Notes under the pieces: model-generated
Told to the model about the DNA's origin: nothing
The model's input: only the letters and a program-made list of their open reading frames with translations
Databases searched by the model: none
From: Glandiceps talaboti
Taxonomy: Eukaryota > Hemichordata > Enteropneusta > Spengelidae
Direction: 5' to 3'
Assembly: GCF_964340395.1 (NCBI RefSeq)
Contig: NC_135565.1
Coordinates: 14,419,709-14,481,708 of the forward strand
Length of the DNA stretch: 62,000 nt
Shown: in pieces, positions 35,860-51,308 of the stretch
How the letters are laid out: the number at the start of each line of letters is the position of its first letter
Numbering within the stretch: position 1 is the stretch's first letter
Translations under genes and position numbers: made by a program

Positions 35860-36520
35860 GGGTAGGCTGGGTTGAGGTCGGGTGGGGGGGGGGGATTTTG
35901 AACCATTTTATTTTTCATCGGACAAAAACGATTTCACTTTGAAAATGGAATCTGTCTTCTACCCCTAAATACAGATATTTCCTTACGAATGTCAAATCGA
36001 GAAATGAAAGAATTTTCACTGTAATAGTAAATGCATGATACTAACATACATCATCTTGGGAACGAGGTCAAACTCTTCAAACCACTTCTGAAACTCTTCT
36101 TCATGTTTGAACTGCATATTGTTCACACCCTTTAAAGTGGCCATATGGATGAGAATTTGGTATCTATTTTGGATTTTTATTTGATAAAACAGCTTCACTG
36201 TGTTTTTCTACTTGAAAAAATAATGCGAAAGAATATATACCAAGTCCATGTTCATAACTCAATACATTGCAAAAAGATGCAAAAAGTGTAAAAAAAAGTT
36301 TGTTATTGTACGTACAATAACAAACATTTTACACATTGTTTAATGTTTTTCCGTTTATTGAGATGTGAACATGGACTTGGTATATGTTGAGCACTACATA
36401 CTCGCTTTGTATTCATAGTACTATATACATATTTGGTATTGTGTTGTCATAAACAATTATAAATTTTGGCAAATTACGTTAGACGATTGGGATTGGGGGC
36501 GGGTCTGAGGCCTAAGTAAC
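35860..36520. repeat. Dispersed repeat, copy B, split by an insertion
   Basis: The head (35860-36040) and tail (about 36388-36520) align in order with copy A at 4070-4420. Between them about 350 bases are extra; the last 150 of these form the palindrome at 36236-36384. Confidence 0.72.
36234..36386. repeat. Palindromic MITE-like element within copy B
   Basis: Arms beginning TATACCAAGTCCATGTTCA meet at a perfect TGTTATTGTAC/GTACAATAACA centre at 36311/36312. The ends lie in TA-rich sequence, consistent with but not proving a TA target. Confidence 0.88.
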
Positions 36521-38230
36521 ACAATGTAGTTCTTTATCTAGCCTACAATAATGATCTCGCGCCTAATTTTCGTGTATGTTTAAATCAAAACCTAAGTAAT
36601 ATCAGTCGTATATTATTACTCCATTTGACAATAACCACTAGCCTAGGTGCTCTTACGACAAGAAAAGCATTGGTACATGGTTTGAATTTTCTTTCGTCTC
36701 TGAGCAGACCGTCGATCCACAGTTCTTACAACGTTCCACTCTTCACAATAAACGCAGTCGTAGTACTTTTGTTTGATTTACTGTATGATCATTCCCAGTA
36801 ACCAAGAGGGAAGTTTCATTATACTTCGACCGTTTCATTTCCTGGCTTTAATTGGCATCTGAACATCCGTTTGAAACAGAGAAGGTTCAACGACTTCAAG
36901 AGAACAGTTTGACTCATAAAACCACATAAAGAACTACTGGTGTCAATTCTTGTTGAACAACATCTCGCCAATCATTGCGCTGTGTTATCGTTTGGGTATC
37001 ATCTCCAACATTTATCGTAAAGGTAAGATTGATGTTTGTTCGAACTTCCAGTACCTTTTATCTTGTTACTACGAAAGAAATGTTATATTTATAAACGAAT
37101 AACGTTTGTATTGAGAAAACATACTTCCAAGAGATCCAAATATTCATTAGAATGTAAACTTCACACCTATATGTCATACGCGTTACATTAATGAAACAGT
37201 GTTTGGTTTCTACCTCAGCAAACGAAATATCGTAAATAGTACCTTTTGTAATTTACGTATTCAAATAGGAATACTGCCGTACAATTTCTCCTTACGCCTT
37301 CTTGTTTGCACATTCAACAACACAGTATGACCAGGTAAAAGAACAAGATACGTGAAAAGGCAAAGTAGAGCCAGGGGCAAAACTGTTTTTGAAATGCATG
37401 ACTGAATGATTCTGAAAATATGTAACTTATTTGATTATATTACTTGTGGTTGTTTGATGTTGCATTGTAATATGTGAACTGTTTCCTTAGAATTGATAGC
37501 AACTCCATGTCATTACGTGGCCATGGGCTGTCTGCTGCTATCAAGTGCATTGCATTCAATGCATGAAGGGAGCTATTCAAATTCTGAAGTCATTGTAACG
37601 CCAGACAACTTTGAAATTTGAGTAATCTGAAGACACATTTTTACGATAGTTTTTCGGTGTCGCCTTTGACAACTGAGATCACATTTGTAGTCCATCGAAA
37701 ATGTCACTACTAGTGTTCTTCATCCTTCTTGTTATTAAGGCAGCGTCATTGTGAACGTCTTAACAACGGAACGTATCAGCTTCAGTTCATTCTAGTCTTC
37801 GAATGTCATTTCCCCTTTATACAGATCCTTTGTGAGTCATACATCAACAAGGTGTATAATGTTTCTATCTCTACTAATTGTTATCTGTAATGACATAAAT
37901 GTCAAGTCACTGGTGATAGTTATTTCCTTTAATCTATTTACTATAGATCTTTTTGAAAGGGGTTGCTTGCTACTACTCTGTGCCCGTGTTTGAATAAAAT
38001 AGATGCTCCCATTCATCATCAGTGAATACACGTCAGTCTGTCAAAAATACCTAACATACAACCAAGTGATCACGTCTGTCATGTTCCGTACATTATCTTG
38101 TTAGAAATGATATAGAACTAATTGATTAAAACGTTAATGGCTGTCTGTGTATTTGCATAACTGCTCCATGTACTAATATTCGCAAAATGATATAGGAACT
38201 ACATCATAGATCGTTTTCTTGTGACGTGTT
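36521..38230. other. Non-coding stretch, nothing recognised
   Basis: AT-rich, with no convincing frame or repeat. Confidence 0.5.
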
Positions 38231-38233
38231 GTT

Positions 38234-38616
38234 GTCGTCGTCGTCGCCCTCCTCCTCCTCCTCCTCCTCCTCCTCCTTCTCCTTCTTCTTCTTCTTCTTC
38301 TTCTTCTTCTTCTTCTTCTTCCTCCTCCTCCTCCTCCTCCTCCTCCTCCTCCTCCTCCTCCTCCTCCTCCTCCTCCTCCTCCTCCTCCTTCTTCTTCTTC
38401 TTCTTCTTCTTCTTCTTCTTCTTCTTCTTCTTCTTCTTCTTCTTCTTCTTCCTCCTCCTCCTCCTCCTCCTCCTCCTCCTCCTCCTCCTCCTCCTCCTCC
38501 TCCTCCTCCTCCTCCTTCTTCTTCTTCTTCTTCTTCTTCTTCTTCTTCTTCTTCTTCTTCTTCTTCTTCTTCTTCTTCTTCTTCTTCTTCTTCTTCTTCT
38601 TCTTCTTCTTCTTCTT
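38234..38616. repeat. Long polypyrimidine tract of alternating (CCT)n and (CTT)n blocks
   Basis: After a short GTC run, about 370 bases are pure pyrimidine on the plus strand. They are arranged as blocks of CCT, CTT, CCT, CTT, CCT, CTT. Overlapping frames of up to 180 codons on both strands are homopolymeric and not genes. Mirror-symmetric polypurine/polypyrimidine DNA of this kind can form triplexes. Confidence 0.98.
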
Positions 38617-39985
38617 GGGTTCTCTCATGTGGAAGTTATATTACTAACATCCCTACAACCAACACTGACTGTGCAAGTGATTGGAGAGCCTCGGGAACAC
38701 CTCGGTCCTTCTAAAACATGTATACCTTCATCTGTTCGTACATACCACGTTTGTGAAGTGTAGCATGTACAGGCCAGTAAAATCATGGCAATGTCTTTTC
38801 AGTGGTGGTATTCATGTCTCTTAGCCTAAGAGAAGATTATTTGAAGTACCTTTAGATTTATTTTATTTATGTTGCCAACTTGCCATAAAGAGCTTTAGTT
38901 CAGGAATTGTTATTAACACATGAATACTTCAAACTTAAAAATATCCACTTATGTGAGGGAAACCGACCCTAATTTCGAGAGATTTTTTTCTGAGTTGCCA
39001 CACATTATGATTTTCAGAAACGGGATAATTTTCGAAGAAATATACACATGATGTATGGAGAAATCATCTGAGTTATCATAAATAGGCTAATGAATCTATG
39101 AAGAGACGCACTAACTTGTCAGAAATATGGTTATGAATCTCTGGGCAAATACATAGACTAGCCAAAATATTCGCCAAATGATTGATGGAGGTATCCACCG
39201 AGAACTGAATCTCGGGAGGATTCCTCTGGCTTGTCAAAATAATTGACTGACAGACGAATCTATAGAAACTCTACAGAGATGTCAAAAAATACATATATTG
39301 AGCAACCAAGCAGATTGGACAATAGCGGAGTCCATTAAAGTTATCACATTTGACATATACACATGAATAAGTCGTTTATTGCGGCATATCAGGTACAAAA
39401 AAAATATTCAGCGGCACTCTTATGTCAAACATGGACACATTCAATTTAAAGACTAATAGAGGCTATTAATTTTAGCAATTTTCCGCCAACATTATTGATT
39501 TTATTCTTTAAGGTAATATAGATACAAATAAATGCGTGTCTAATAGATCTACAACCTTTTGATATATCAAAATCTAAACTCAAACCTATTAAATATGACA
39601 TTTTTGAGGAATGAATTACGTCGAGGAGTAATTCTAAACTCGATGGAACAGAAGAACCATTAAGTACTGTCATATATAGGCCCATCTATCTCACAATCTT
39701 TAAAATCATACCAGAGATCTGACCTCCTTTCTTTGGATTTGATTTATTAAAAATTCACAAAGCAAGTGCACTTAGACAATTCATTATTGATAAATTGACA
39801 TCGAAGAAGCAAACATCCTTATAAAAAGCAGGAAATTGCACCAAGATTTCCGAAAAAGGCACGTATTCAATTTAGGACCTAATAACTCATCTGTCACTGT
39901 TCTTACTGTATCATAGATGAATTTGTCAAGAAATGTTGCTGATGAAAAGCCATCAATGGGATCAATGCATATAATGCCCCAAGTT
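38617..39985. other. Non-coding stretch, nothing recognised
   Basis: No supported gene or repeat. Confidence 0.5.
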
Positions 39986-39989
39986 CTGT

Positions 39990-40092
39990 ATGGGTTCTGT
40001 TTGTTTGTTTGTATGTTTGTTTGTTTGTTTGCTTGGGGTTTTTTGTACATGTTTGTGTTTGTGTTGTGTGTTTGTTTTTGTTTGTTTTTGAA
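39990..40092. repeat. (GTTT)n-type microsatellite
   Basis: Imperfect GTTT units with interruptions. Frames through it are artefacts. Confidence 0.9.
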
Positions 40093-40622
40093 AGTAAAGA
40101 CCATTTATACACAAGATGACTTCACAAAATTTCGAAAAGCATTCATATATACATTCTACGCCTTATTAAGACCAGACGCACGTTTCCTATCGACCCATCT
40201 ACTTGTTAAAAAACCTAGAAATATCAGATGTACCTGCAAGAGGTTATTGATACCTCTGCTATGTATACAATATCTCCTTATATCTCGTATGTCCTCGTGG
40301 CACAGGAATACTCGCGTATACATTACTTTTACATGAAAAGAATATTGTATTACAAATTGTCTTGTTATATAACTTTCATAATTTGCATTCACGGAAATAA
40401 GAAACTGAACTAAATAAGGGAAAAACTATTGAGGGTATTCATAATATAAAAATATAATAATCCGACATTATATTGTCAGTGTTTGATTCCACTGGATTTC
40501 GAGAAACACGTTCATAAATGTAGAAATAAGGAGAATGTTGTCGTTCTTTGTCGTTTCACAGGATATATTAAGATCGGATGCTACAAACGCCAGCTCAGAA
40601 AAAGTAGCAACATAAGGTGGGG
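40093..40622. other. Non-coding stretch, nothing recognised
   Basis: Short frames only, no family resemblance. Confidence 0.45.
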
Positions 40623-40624
40623 GT

Positions 40625-40625
40625 T

Positions 40626-40675
<50 letters not shown>

Positions 40676-40776
40676 TAGATAGATCGATTGAATGACTGGG
40701 ACAGACAGACATATAGATAGATAGATAGATCGATTGAATGACTGACTGACTGACTGACTGACTGACTGACTGACTT
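40625..40776. repeat. (GACA)n/(GATA)n/(GACT)n microsatellite with duplicated block
   Basis: The block ending ATAGATCGATTGAATGACTG occurs twice in the tract, joined by GACA and GATA units. Confidence 0.95.
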
Positions 40777-42179
40777 ACTTTCCGGCTTCTACATCGCCCA
40801 AGGTTGTGACACCTGTTTACCAAATTTCGACTTTTCGAGAAAAATGAACGTTACGCTTATACTTGTCAATTCGAATTTCATAGTGTTCTCTGCATGCCGC
40901 ATGTAAGAAAGTGCCATGAAATACTGAAATACGAGACATTGAATTGAAAACACAAAGCTCGGTACTGGTGATGTTATAGCGGATACACAGAAAACATTTC
41001 TCAATTATAACCCAACTCTGCGGTATATCACTTATCAGTACTAACATTGAAATTTATTTTGGTAGTAAATAATGTGAAATTTGTTGTATCACAAGTACCT
41101 GCGTACATTTTTATAATAATGTCATTTCATAATATCATTTTTAGTTGGAAACCAGTAGTGATAGCAAGATCAATGTCGAGTATTTGTTAACAACGACGTT
41201 TATGATGTACCTAGCCTGTTTACCGCGATGTTGAAATACATCGTTAGCTGGCCGTGACTTCCAGCCCTCCTATGGACTTCAGATAATGATAGTCACATCC
41301 CCAACAGTCATTATCAAATAGCCATGTGTTAAATTTACATATTACTTGTAAGTCACCACATGGTTGGTTCTACTCTAATCATTCTAATCATTTCATGTTA
41401 ATTCCTGTGATTATCTCAGTAACACGTGTTCATTTACATAATGACTAATTTGAATAATGATAGTTTAACTAGTACTAGTAGTCATGGATGTAGGTACTGC
41501 ACATTCTGATCAATCAAACTATCGTGCGAATATTTTCAATGCGTAATTACACGCTTGTTTACTGTTCTCATGACAAGCTGTTGGGCGAGGAGGTACGACC
41601 AGCTATTGATGTATCTCAACAGCACAGTGAACAGGCTATAAAATGCATCATACTGGAATAATGCTCACAGCTGAACACTCTATAATTCGATGGAAGCTAA
41701 TATAGAGAGGTTTTGAAAGATCATTAGTGTACTACTGTGTGCAATGATTGGCAAAGACAATTTAATGAAATTATTATGAATCCCGTAGTGGTTCTAATTT
41801 GTTTTACATGACGTCTAATCTGACTAATAACGTTGCGTTTTTCCTCTAACTCATCAAATATAAAACCACTATCTGGGCATCAATGATCTTAAGATGTTGG
41901 TCTGTGACGACAACAATACCACCATATAGAAAAGTATTCAATGTGGAAAAACTAGCCTATTTAGTAAATGTGACATTAACATCCTAAAAAGATATATCGT
42001 CGTGAATATCATAGAAATATTGTTATGACGTTACATGACCAGACATAATACTGTTGTATATTTTTGAAAAAAATAAAATATAACAATTTTGGATAAGATT
42101 GAGTGTTATATATTTATAAATTTACATATTCTGAGCTATCGTTTAAGTTTATATAGTTAAAGCTATTCTCCACATTGTC
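40777..42179. other. Non-coding stretch, nothing recognised
   Basis: AT-rich, with featureless short frames. Confidence 0.5.
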
Positions 42180-42220
<41 letters not shown>

Positions 42221-42222
42221 CG
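42180..42222. repeat. (CAA)n microsatellite
   Basis: About 14 CAA units. Confidence 0.97.
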
Positions 42223-42356
42223 ACAACATCAGCAACAACAACGGCACAGTGGTTTGGAAAACCAGCTGTATAATAGCAACATACGAATAGCAATAACGTT
42301 ACGTAACAGTTATGCAACGTGACAGCCTATGTTGCATAACATCATGATATAGCGTT

Positions 42357-43806
42357 ATATTAGCGTCAACCGTTATATTTCTCAATGCTATGCATTCGCC
42401 ACGTATTTCCCGATGAAAAAGGATTTGGAGTAGCCGTAGGTAAAGAAAGATTGTATGAAAAGTGAAGTTGACATTTCATTTCTGATCAGGTGTAGGCGCC
42501 AGTTTCGTTTGTCGTTCAGTATTGCTTACAAGCATGGCGCCATGAGTAGCGATGATCATTGTATCAATGAAAAACAACTAGACTCTTTCGATCTCGCTAT
42601 AGCCTATGGTTATGGGTTATCGATTGTGGGTTATGGATTATACTAATCACAATGGCCCAGATATAGGTGTTGGGTTATGGGATGCAGAATGACGTTTTGT
42701 TCTATCGCCCTTGTCTATTCCAGCATTCCTTCCGTGCTGAATTTCACTCAAATACATCATTGCCCCAACCTCTGTTGCGATAATCTGTCTCATTTGTGTT
42801 TCGGATTGCCCTTCATGTGAGTTTACATTTGTAATATTGGTTTAAGAAATCACGGCATTGTGAAATGTTACCAAATCATACAAAACACAATTTATCACAG
42901 CGATGTTGACTATGTACATTTGTGTCTTGGAACCATAAGATAACGGATGACTATAAGTCTGTCTACATCAAGAATCTTCCAGCGTGTGGAAGACAGAATA
43001 CGAGTTTTCTTCACCCTTCTCTCTCCTCAGCCGTCGTCAATTAAGGACAGTCATTACTTTAATGAAAACGAGAGCACCAATGGTGTTATTAACAAACAGT
43101 CACAGCAAACAACGACAAATTATTTTGTATAATTTTCTCTCATTACTTGCAAATCATTAACAACATTTATTGTATTATCTATCAATCATGTGTGTTGTAA
43201 ATGTTATTATGAAATTGCTATTTATATTCTCTGTCTGTTTATATATTTATTTATTATTAACTTTCAGATATTTTCCCCGGCAATGGAACATTGTACGGCC
43301 TCTCAGAACACAAATCGTATACAATACCAAGGTAAGATTTGGCAAAATTGAAAAATACTCCTTTTAGAATGGCATGTTTTAGATGATGGCAGTATAAGAA
43401 GTTTGTTTTGTGTCATGTGGGGGGGGGGGCTCTAAATTTAATATAGAGTCGCAATAGGAGAAATAGGAACGTGGTAAAACGTGTTTTGATGATGCATATA
43501 TGCACGATTCATGTGCGTTTTAACTTTAGAAGTACGAGATCTACACACATATATACACAAAACCGAACACTTTGATAACGTTGGTGTTGTTGTGGGTCGC
43601 ATGTGCCCTGATCGATTTGACGAATATCTTAGGTTGGGGAGGACACGCCGATGATACTACAAGTAAGATGTGTACGTATGACAGAACTGAAAACAGTAAC
43701 TATGGATATTTTCTGTACTTCCATCACCTTGTCCATTCTCACTGCTATCGTGGTTGTGACAATGTGTTGTTTTAGCGTCTCCATGTTTGCTTGTCAGCGT
43801 AAGAAT
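42357..43806 (+). pseudogene. Broken copy of the melatonin-receptor-like GPCR
   Basis: Bases 43534-43806 align closely with the intact receptor at 47003-47272 (intracellular loop 2 through TM5). Shared runs include IYTKPNTL, WVACAL and LGWGGHA. A one-base insertion at about 43719-43725 (TTCCATCACC against TTCATCATT) shifts the frame within TM5, and a TAG follows. A second match, AT-TAGCGTCAACCGTTATATTT at 42359-42380, equals the NRY coding stretch of the intact gene with one change. In the intact gene these two pieces are almost adjacent, so about 1.15 kb seems to have been inserted. No TM1-TM2 or TM6-TM7 sequence was found. It is a decayed tandem duplicate about 3 kb upstream of, and parallel to, the functional gene. 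Confidence 0.82.
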
Positions 43807-46430
43807 ATTTTAGACTGTGTTGATATAATGACTTCTTATAACGGATCTATGGAGCTAGCTATACACTATATGGTAGAACTTAACCCAGCAGTGCCAATGA
43901 CGTATACTTAGTTTCCGGATTTGGAAATGAGTAATAAGCCTTCACATAGAACTACTCGTTATCTCTTGCGAGTAAGAAATTTTAAAGGCCAACGTATTAA
44001 AAAGAAAATAATCAAGGTTCGCTGACTAACATAATATTAACGACGTACGTAAGTCAACAAAGTAGTGGTTAGTTTCTATGCGATCAAAGAATGTACACTC
44101 TTACACATGGTTTCAAATAAAGCGTAAATGTGAAGTGGTGAAAAATTTAAAAAAAGTCAAACCTAAGAACAAACCAGATATGAAAATAGAGAAAAGAAAG
44201 TCAAGAGAAAATACAAAAAGCAACAAATGATTAAAGATGATATGAATTATCCATAATTTTCCGGTCCTTTTGACCTTTAGGAAATGACATTAAAGAATCT
44301 GACATTTTACGAACATCCATTTGTAATCAATTAATCAATCCCTGTAAAAGAAGAAAGCTGTTCATGCAACGTAAGTTACTTTGATATCAACTTGAGCCCG
44401 TAGTTGTGATTAAACTGTAAACAACATCTCACCTTAGTCGCGTAGCCGATTCACAATGTAGAATAGGCCATTGTGAGAACTTGATACCAAAGCAATAGAT
44501 ACACACAATTGACTATCAAATATTAATTTAATAGTATAGCAATAGAGATAACGAAACTATAAATATATATTTCGATATGAAAATCCTTGCTTGAATCGCC
44601 CTCAAGGGATTTTAGACAAGCGAAGCACTTTTATCGAAAACTGACTGAAAAAAAAATGATTTAGGTTTTATTATATATGCTGCATATAAACCTTTACATA
44701 ATTGAATAAAATAATCTTCATTTTAGTTCAGTAGCCGTTATGTGGAGATATAATTTATCAACGTGTTTTTTAAAGGCAAATGCGGTATTCACAAGAAAAA
44801 CGTACTCAAAAGTGCATTAATGCAACCTTTTACGGTCACATCTTCAATATATAATATTCGATCTAACTCGTATTTTTCAGATATCTTTATTTGTACAGTG
44901 AAATAAAGGAAACACATTTTTAAAGAAGAAAAAAACATGAAACACACATCTTCAAAAAGAGATTGAGTTATTGGATGTCCACATAAACTCAGAACTCGTG
45001 GTCTGAGATATCAAGGAGTAATTTCTATGTAGGCTCACCATCTGATGAAGTGCTAGCAGACGTGCGTAATGCTTCTTCTGATATTATGCTATTTTTACTG
45101 GATTAAGAAGGTTAATAATGGATACATTGTATACTATAAACATGAATGTACGTCGTATAATACTATTCAATATATGACCTACAGTTTACGGGAAGGACTG
45201 GCATTTATTACGAGCTGTACGTCCTTATAACCAACAGTAAATTTCCCTCAATTTCGCTCACTGGTGGCTCGTAACAGTTGCTTGTAATACAGCTTAGAAT
45301 GTATGCTGTTGGATAACCTTGACAGCCTGAGGAATATTCTCACATGCATTTGTGTCATCTAGCCATTCGGCAAAATTTAGGTATATATGTTATTTTACAC
45401 GTCGTGCACGCTAATCTTGAGTAACATAAAGGAAAGGGTTACCCATTAGACTTCAAGTTATGTCTCCCTAGCTGAGATATTAATCACGACAAAGCGGAAG
45501 ATTGGAGTATGTATAAGCAGTTGAATCCATCATGGCAAAATCGAAGTAAAATTTTGACATTTGCACTTAATTTCAGAAAAACATTTATCAATAAAATGAA
45601 TAGAGTCAAGTAGTATAACATCATGTTGATGTGAAACAGTGTACTGATTGAATATTATGCCCACGTGTTTACTCAAGTAATGAATAGTCCAGTATTGATT
45701 GGCTGTCGGAGTAAATCGACAAACATCGTTTTCTGTTTATAAAAGTAAATGTCATTTTTAGAAATTGAATGTATACTTGGCACAGCAAATACCCGGATAT
45801 ATGAAAACAGGTGTTCAGTTCCACAGAATCACTGAACTTGTTCAATCAAATGTACTTAACGCGGTTCGATCGAAATCAAGTTATTTTGAATCAAATCGAA
45901 AACACCCCCTCAGATACGATAGCTTCGATCCGAGTAACTTGAAACCGGATGACAACTTATTTAATTCACTGCAAGTATGGATATGCGAAGCGATTGTGAT
46001 CCGATTTTGATTTTTATAACGACGTTAGGAGTAGCTTATCTTTGAACTTTAGCCAGATTTCGAGATAGTAATCAGTCGATCGATCAGTAGATTGTAAAAG
46101 ACGGTTTGAAATAGTTCAAGTGGTAATGCAGACTTTCTTTAAATTAACGACAATTCAGAATATTCCCAACTATTAGCTTTTGGTCATATAAATATGGAAA
46201 GACAATAAATGCAAACTTAAAAAGAGTTAGTTGGAGGAGACATTTAAAGGACAGTGTATACATTTTAGATCAGTTCACAAACCTGAACGTCAAAGGTAGT
46301 TTTACAAAAGTCAAATCTTCAAACTCTTTAATGGAGTTATTAATTACACTAGTTTATACTGATAATATCTTAATGTACTCTGTCTGATTGTCTCGACGTA
46401 TATTTAGTTGTTTTTTGTTTTATTTTCAGA
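43807..46430. other. Upstream region of the GPCR gene, no gene supported
   Basis: An 81-codon frame at 45765-46010 starts with TTG and matches nothing known. An acceptor-like TTTTATTTTCAG at 46419-46430 could begin a 5' untranslated exon of the GPCR. Confidence 0.45.
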
Positions 46431-46563
46431 CCGAAGACGGACCAAGAAGATTGTCCTACATGCTATCGTAGCAAACATTCTTATCAAAGAGTGGAGTACT
46501 GACAGGTGTTATATATTCTTTTGAAATCGACACACTTACTTAGACAGTTACCCCTTAGTCAGT

Positions 46564-48456
<1,893 letters not shown>

Positions 48457-48906
48457 TTATGCAAATGGGAGTATAGATTACGATGTAAAAGGGCAAAATT
48501 AATTTTTTGGGGCACAGCATACACCTGCAATATGCGTGGTCATAGCTTGCCCTTCTTCGTGTTGTTTTTGTGACGAATAATTCATGAAATTAATTTTAAA
48601 AAATGTTGCTGTCTTTTTGATAACAAATAATTCAAACATTTGAGAGAGATGGGTGGCTATTAAGGACATATCATGTTTTGTTTGGACTCGTACTAAACGA
48701 TTTTGTACCAATAGGGGCAGGGCCGGGAGGGGGGGGGGGCAGGGTCCATATCTGTTTCCTATTTTTGTGATATTGTTGTGTAATCTAATAATGCTAAAAT
48801 TGCACAAGCTGAGTTTGTAAGCTATTTGGCTCGATTGAAAATACTAACAATAATTAGACTATAGAAGCACAATGTTAATAGTGTCGGTGCAGGCATATGT
48901 GCCTTA
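48457..48906. other. Non-coding stretch, nothing recognised
   Basis: AT-rich, with one G run at 48729-48739. Confidence 0.45.
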
Positions 48907-48911
48907 GATGG

Positions 48912-48997
48912 TATAGTCTTGGTTGCCCAGACTCTCGTTTGGGTTGGTCTCGTAGGCAGAGCCCCCAGCGGCGAGAGGCTGGGTAACCGAGACTATA
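48912..48997. mobile_element. Small MITE, 86 bases, with 5-base target duplication
   Basis: Terminal inverted repeats of about 26 bases (TATAGTCTTGGTTGCCCAG and its partner TATAGTCTCGGTTACCCAG) enclose a GC-rich middle. GATGG occurs directly on both sides, at 48907-48911 and 48998-49002, fitting a target-site duplication. No protein is encoded. Confidence 0.88.
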
Positions 48998-49315
48998 GAT
49001 GGCACTGAAATCGTATTCTGGTGAACTAGCACATTTGTTGCACAATAGTGGTTTCCTCACCCATATGATCAATTATGTCATCAAATCGTGTATGTATTAT
49101 AATTATACCACGTTTGAGTTTTGCCAGTGATTAGTGATACTTAGCTATGCTCCAATAATAAATGAGAATATGTATCTATTAATCTATAGCAAAATTACAC
49201 CCAAAAATGTATAAACGTATAAACTCTGTTTGTGCCCCATTAACCTTTACTTGTAACCCAGATATAGAACATATATATACATGTATGCTTGTTATTGAGT
49301 ATTCTATACATATAT

Positions 49316-49319
<4 letters not shown>

Positions 49320-49361
<42 letters not shown>

Positions 49362-49399
49362 ACACACACAGACACACGTTTTATGATTGCTATATTGTG

Positions 49400-49478
<79 letters not shown>

Positions 49479-49519
49479 TGATCGAGCACTCTACTTGGCG
49501 AAAGAAGAATGAAACTCTA

Positions 49520-49573
<54 letters not shown>
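49320..49573. repeat. (CA)n then two (TA)n tracts around a 53-base segment
   Basis: A CA tract at 49320-49375 and TA tracts at about 49401-49476 and 49530-49572. The segment between the TA tracts (49477-49529) contains GTGATCGA, also present near 47821 between two other TA tracts. Confidence 0.93.
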
Positions 49574-49583
<10 letters not shown>

Positions 49584-51004
49584 CAGGTAAAATAATAGTC
49601 TCCATTTCGACGCTGCAATATAAACCCTTACATGTCCTTTTCAGTATAAGTATGAAGAACTGAACTACTTAGTTTATGATTGCTATATTGTGACTTACTC
49701 TCGTTCCTCTACTTATTAAGAAGTAAGAGTGATCATTAAATTTCAAATTAGTGGAAACATCAAAGCCTACATGGAGTATGAGTTGCTTTTGCGAACAAAT
49801 CGTTTAAAGTCTTTAGAAAGGTTGAAGTATTCTGCTCATTCATTTATTGTAAGCATATTCATAAAACATACATTTAAATGCAACATTAACATGGCGTTTT
49901 AAAACATAGGTTGCCAAGCAAAGATATGATGCGCTAACTGTACCAAAATAATGCCGTAATGTAAGATTGACATGGCAACACATTGATCAGTATTTCATCA
50001 TGGGAGAATTTGGTTGCTGTCAGTCCTGAGAGAAATAATTTAGATACTGGCGTTGTACGTTCTATTGATCCGTACATAAATCAAACAAATTTCTATATAA
50101 GTACATTGTATTCTTGCTGCAGGAAATCATGTTATAATATAATATATAATTACAAAATATTTATATAAAAAATTCTGACATTCTGTATTATTATATGTAT
50201 TATTATATTTTGACATGGAAAAAAACCTTGTCTTTTCCTATGACCAATACTTAAGAATTATTCAGATTATGCAATTCTGTGTAACCAGTCGTCAATTATT
50301 TAGTTATTACATGCACCGGTGTTTAATAAAATCGAACAGAACTGAGACAATCGAGATATATGGATATAAGGCCTGTGCTGAACTGCCGATGTTTTTTAGT
50401 TATCACCGGACTATTCTGTAGTTTTAGATAACTCCTTCATTTCCTACTCAACTTGGAAAGATATCAGAGTTTGACATGGACGATTTCTTATTGTGTGGGC
50501 GATCGACTGTACGGATACGGTGGTCATGATGGATGCAGACGACATCATCAAATATCAGTATATATTATTCACATTAAGGGCCACGTTGTAGGCATGCCAA
50601 CTGTACTATATTACTATCTTAGCACAGTTATTTTGATGTCTAGACCAATCAGGTCTCTAGATTTGAACCGTCGATACACTGGTATAATATAATTACTTTT
50701 GTATGGTATTACTGTACATATTACTACCTCATTAAACATGTGTATAATGTTGACATAGTCTCTGAATTTTCACTGTGTATCCCGTCATGCAATATGGCAT
50801 GGTGTGACATTGTGTTATGTAACTTTATATACTTCTCTGCAGATTGTAAATCATTTTGTTCGTATGTAGACACTGGTCTAGTTACAGTGGAAAAAAATTC
50901 GGGCTTATTGTTAATGTTGAATCAATAAAAGTGAAAATGACTGAAAAAGATTGTGTCTGTGTATATGGTTTGAACAGTGATAGAAATGGGTAAATCGATT
51001 AATC
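49574..51004. other. Non-coding stretch, nothing recognised
   Basis: Short frames only, no family resemblance. Confidence 0.5.
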
Positions 51005-51005
51005 A

Positions 51006-51090
51006 CATACATACATACATACATACATACATACATAATTACATACATAATTACATACATACGTACACACGCACGTACACACGCAAAGGC

Positions 51091-51143
<53 letters not shown>

Positions 51144-51200
51144 CACACACACACACACGTACGTACGTACGTACGTACGTACATACGCACGCAAGCACGC

Positions 51201-51267
<67 letters not shown>

Positions 51268-51276
51268 CAGACAGAT

Positions 51277-51308
<32 letters not shown>

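Noticed and set aside
38173-38763. Frames of 150-180 codons with poly-K/E/G/R and poly-P/S/F/L
   Set aside because: They are translations of the (CCT)/(CTT) tract and have no non-repetitive coding part.
45765-46010. 81-codon frame upstream of the GPCR
   Set aside because: Starts with TTG, has no recognisable domain, and no splice signal linking it to the receptor.
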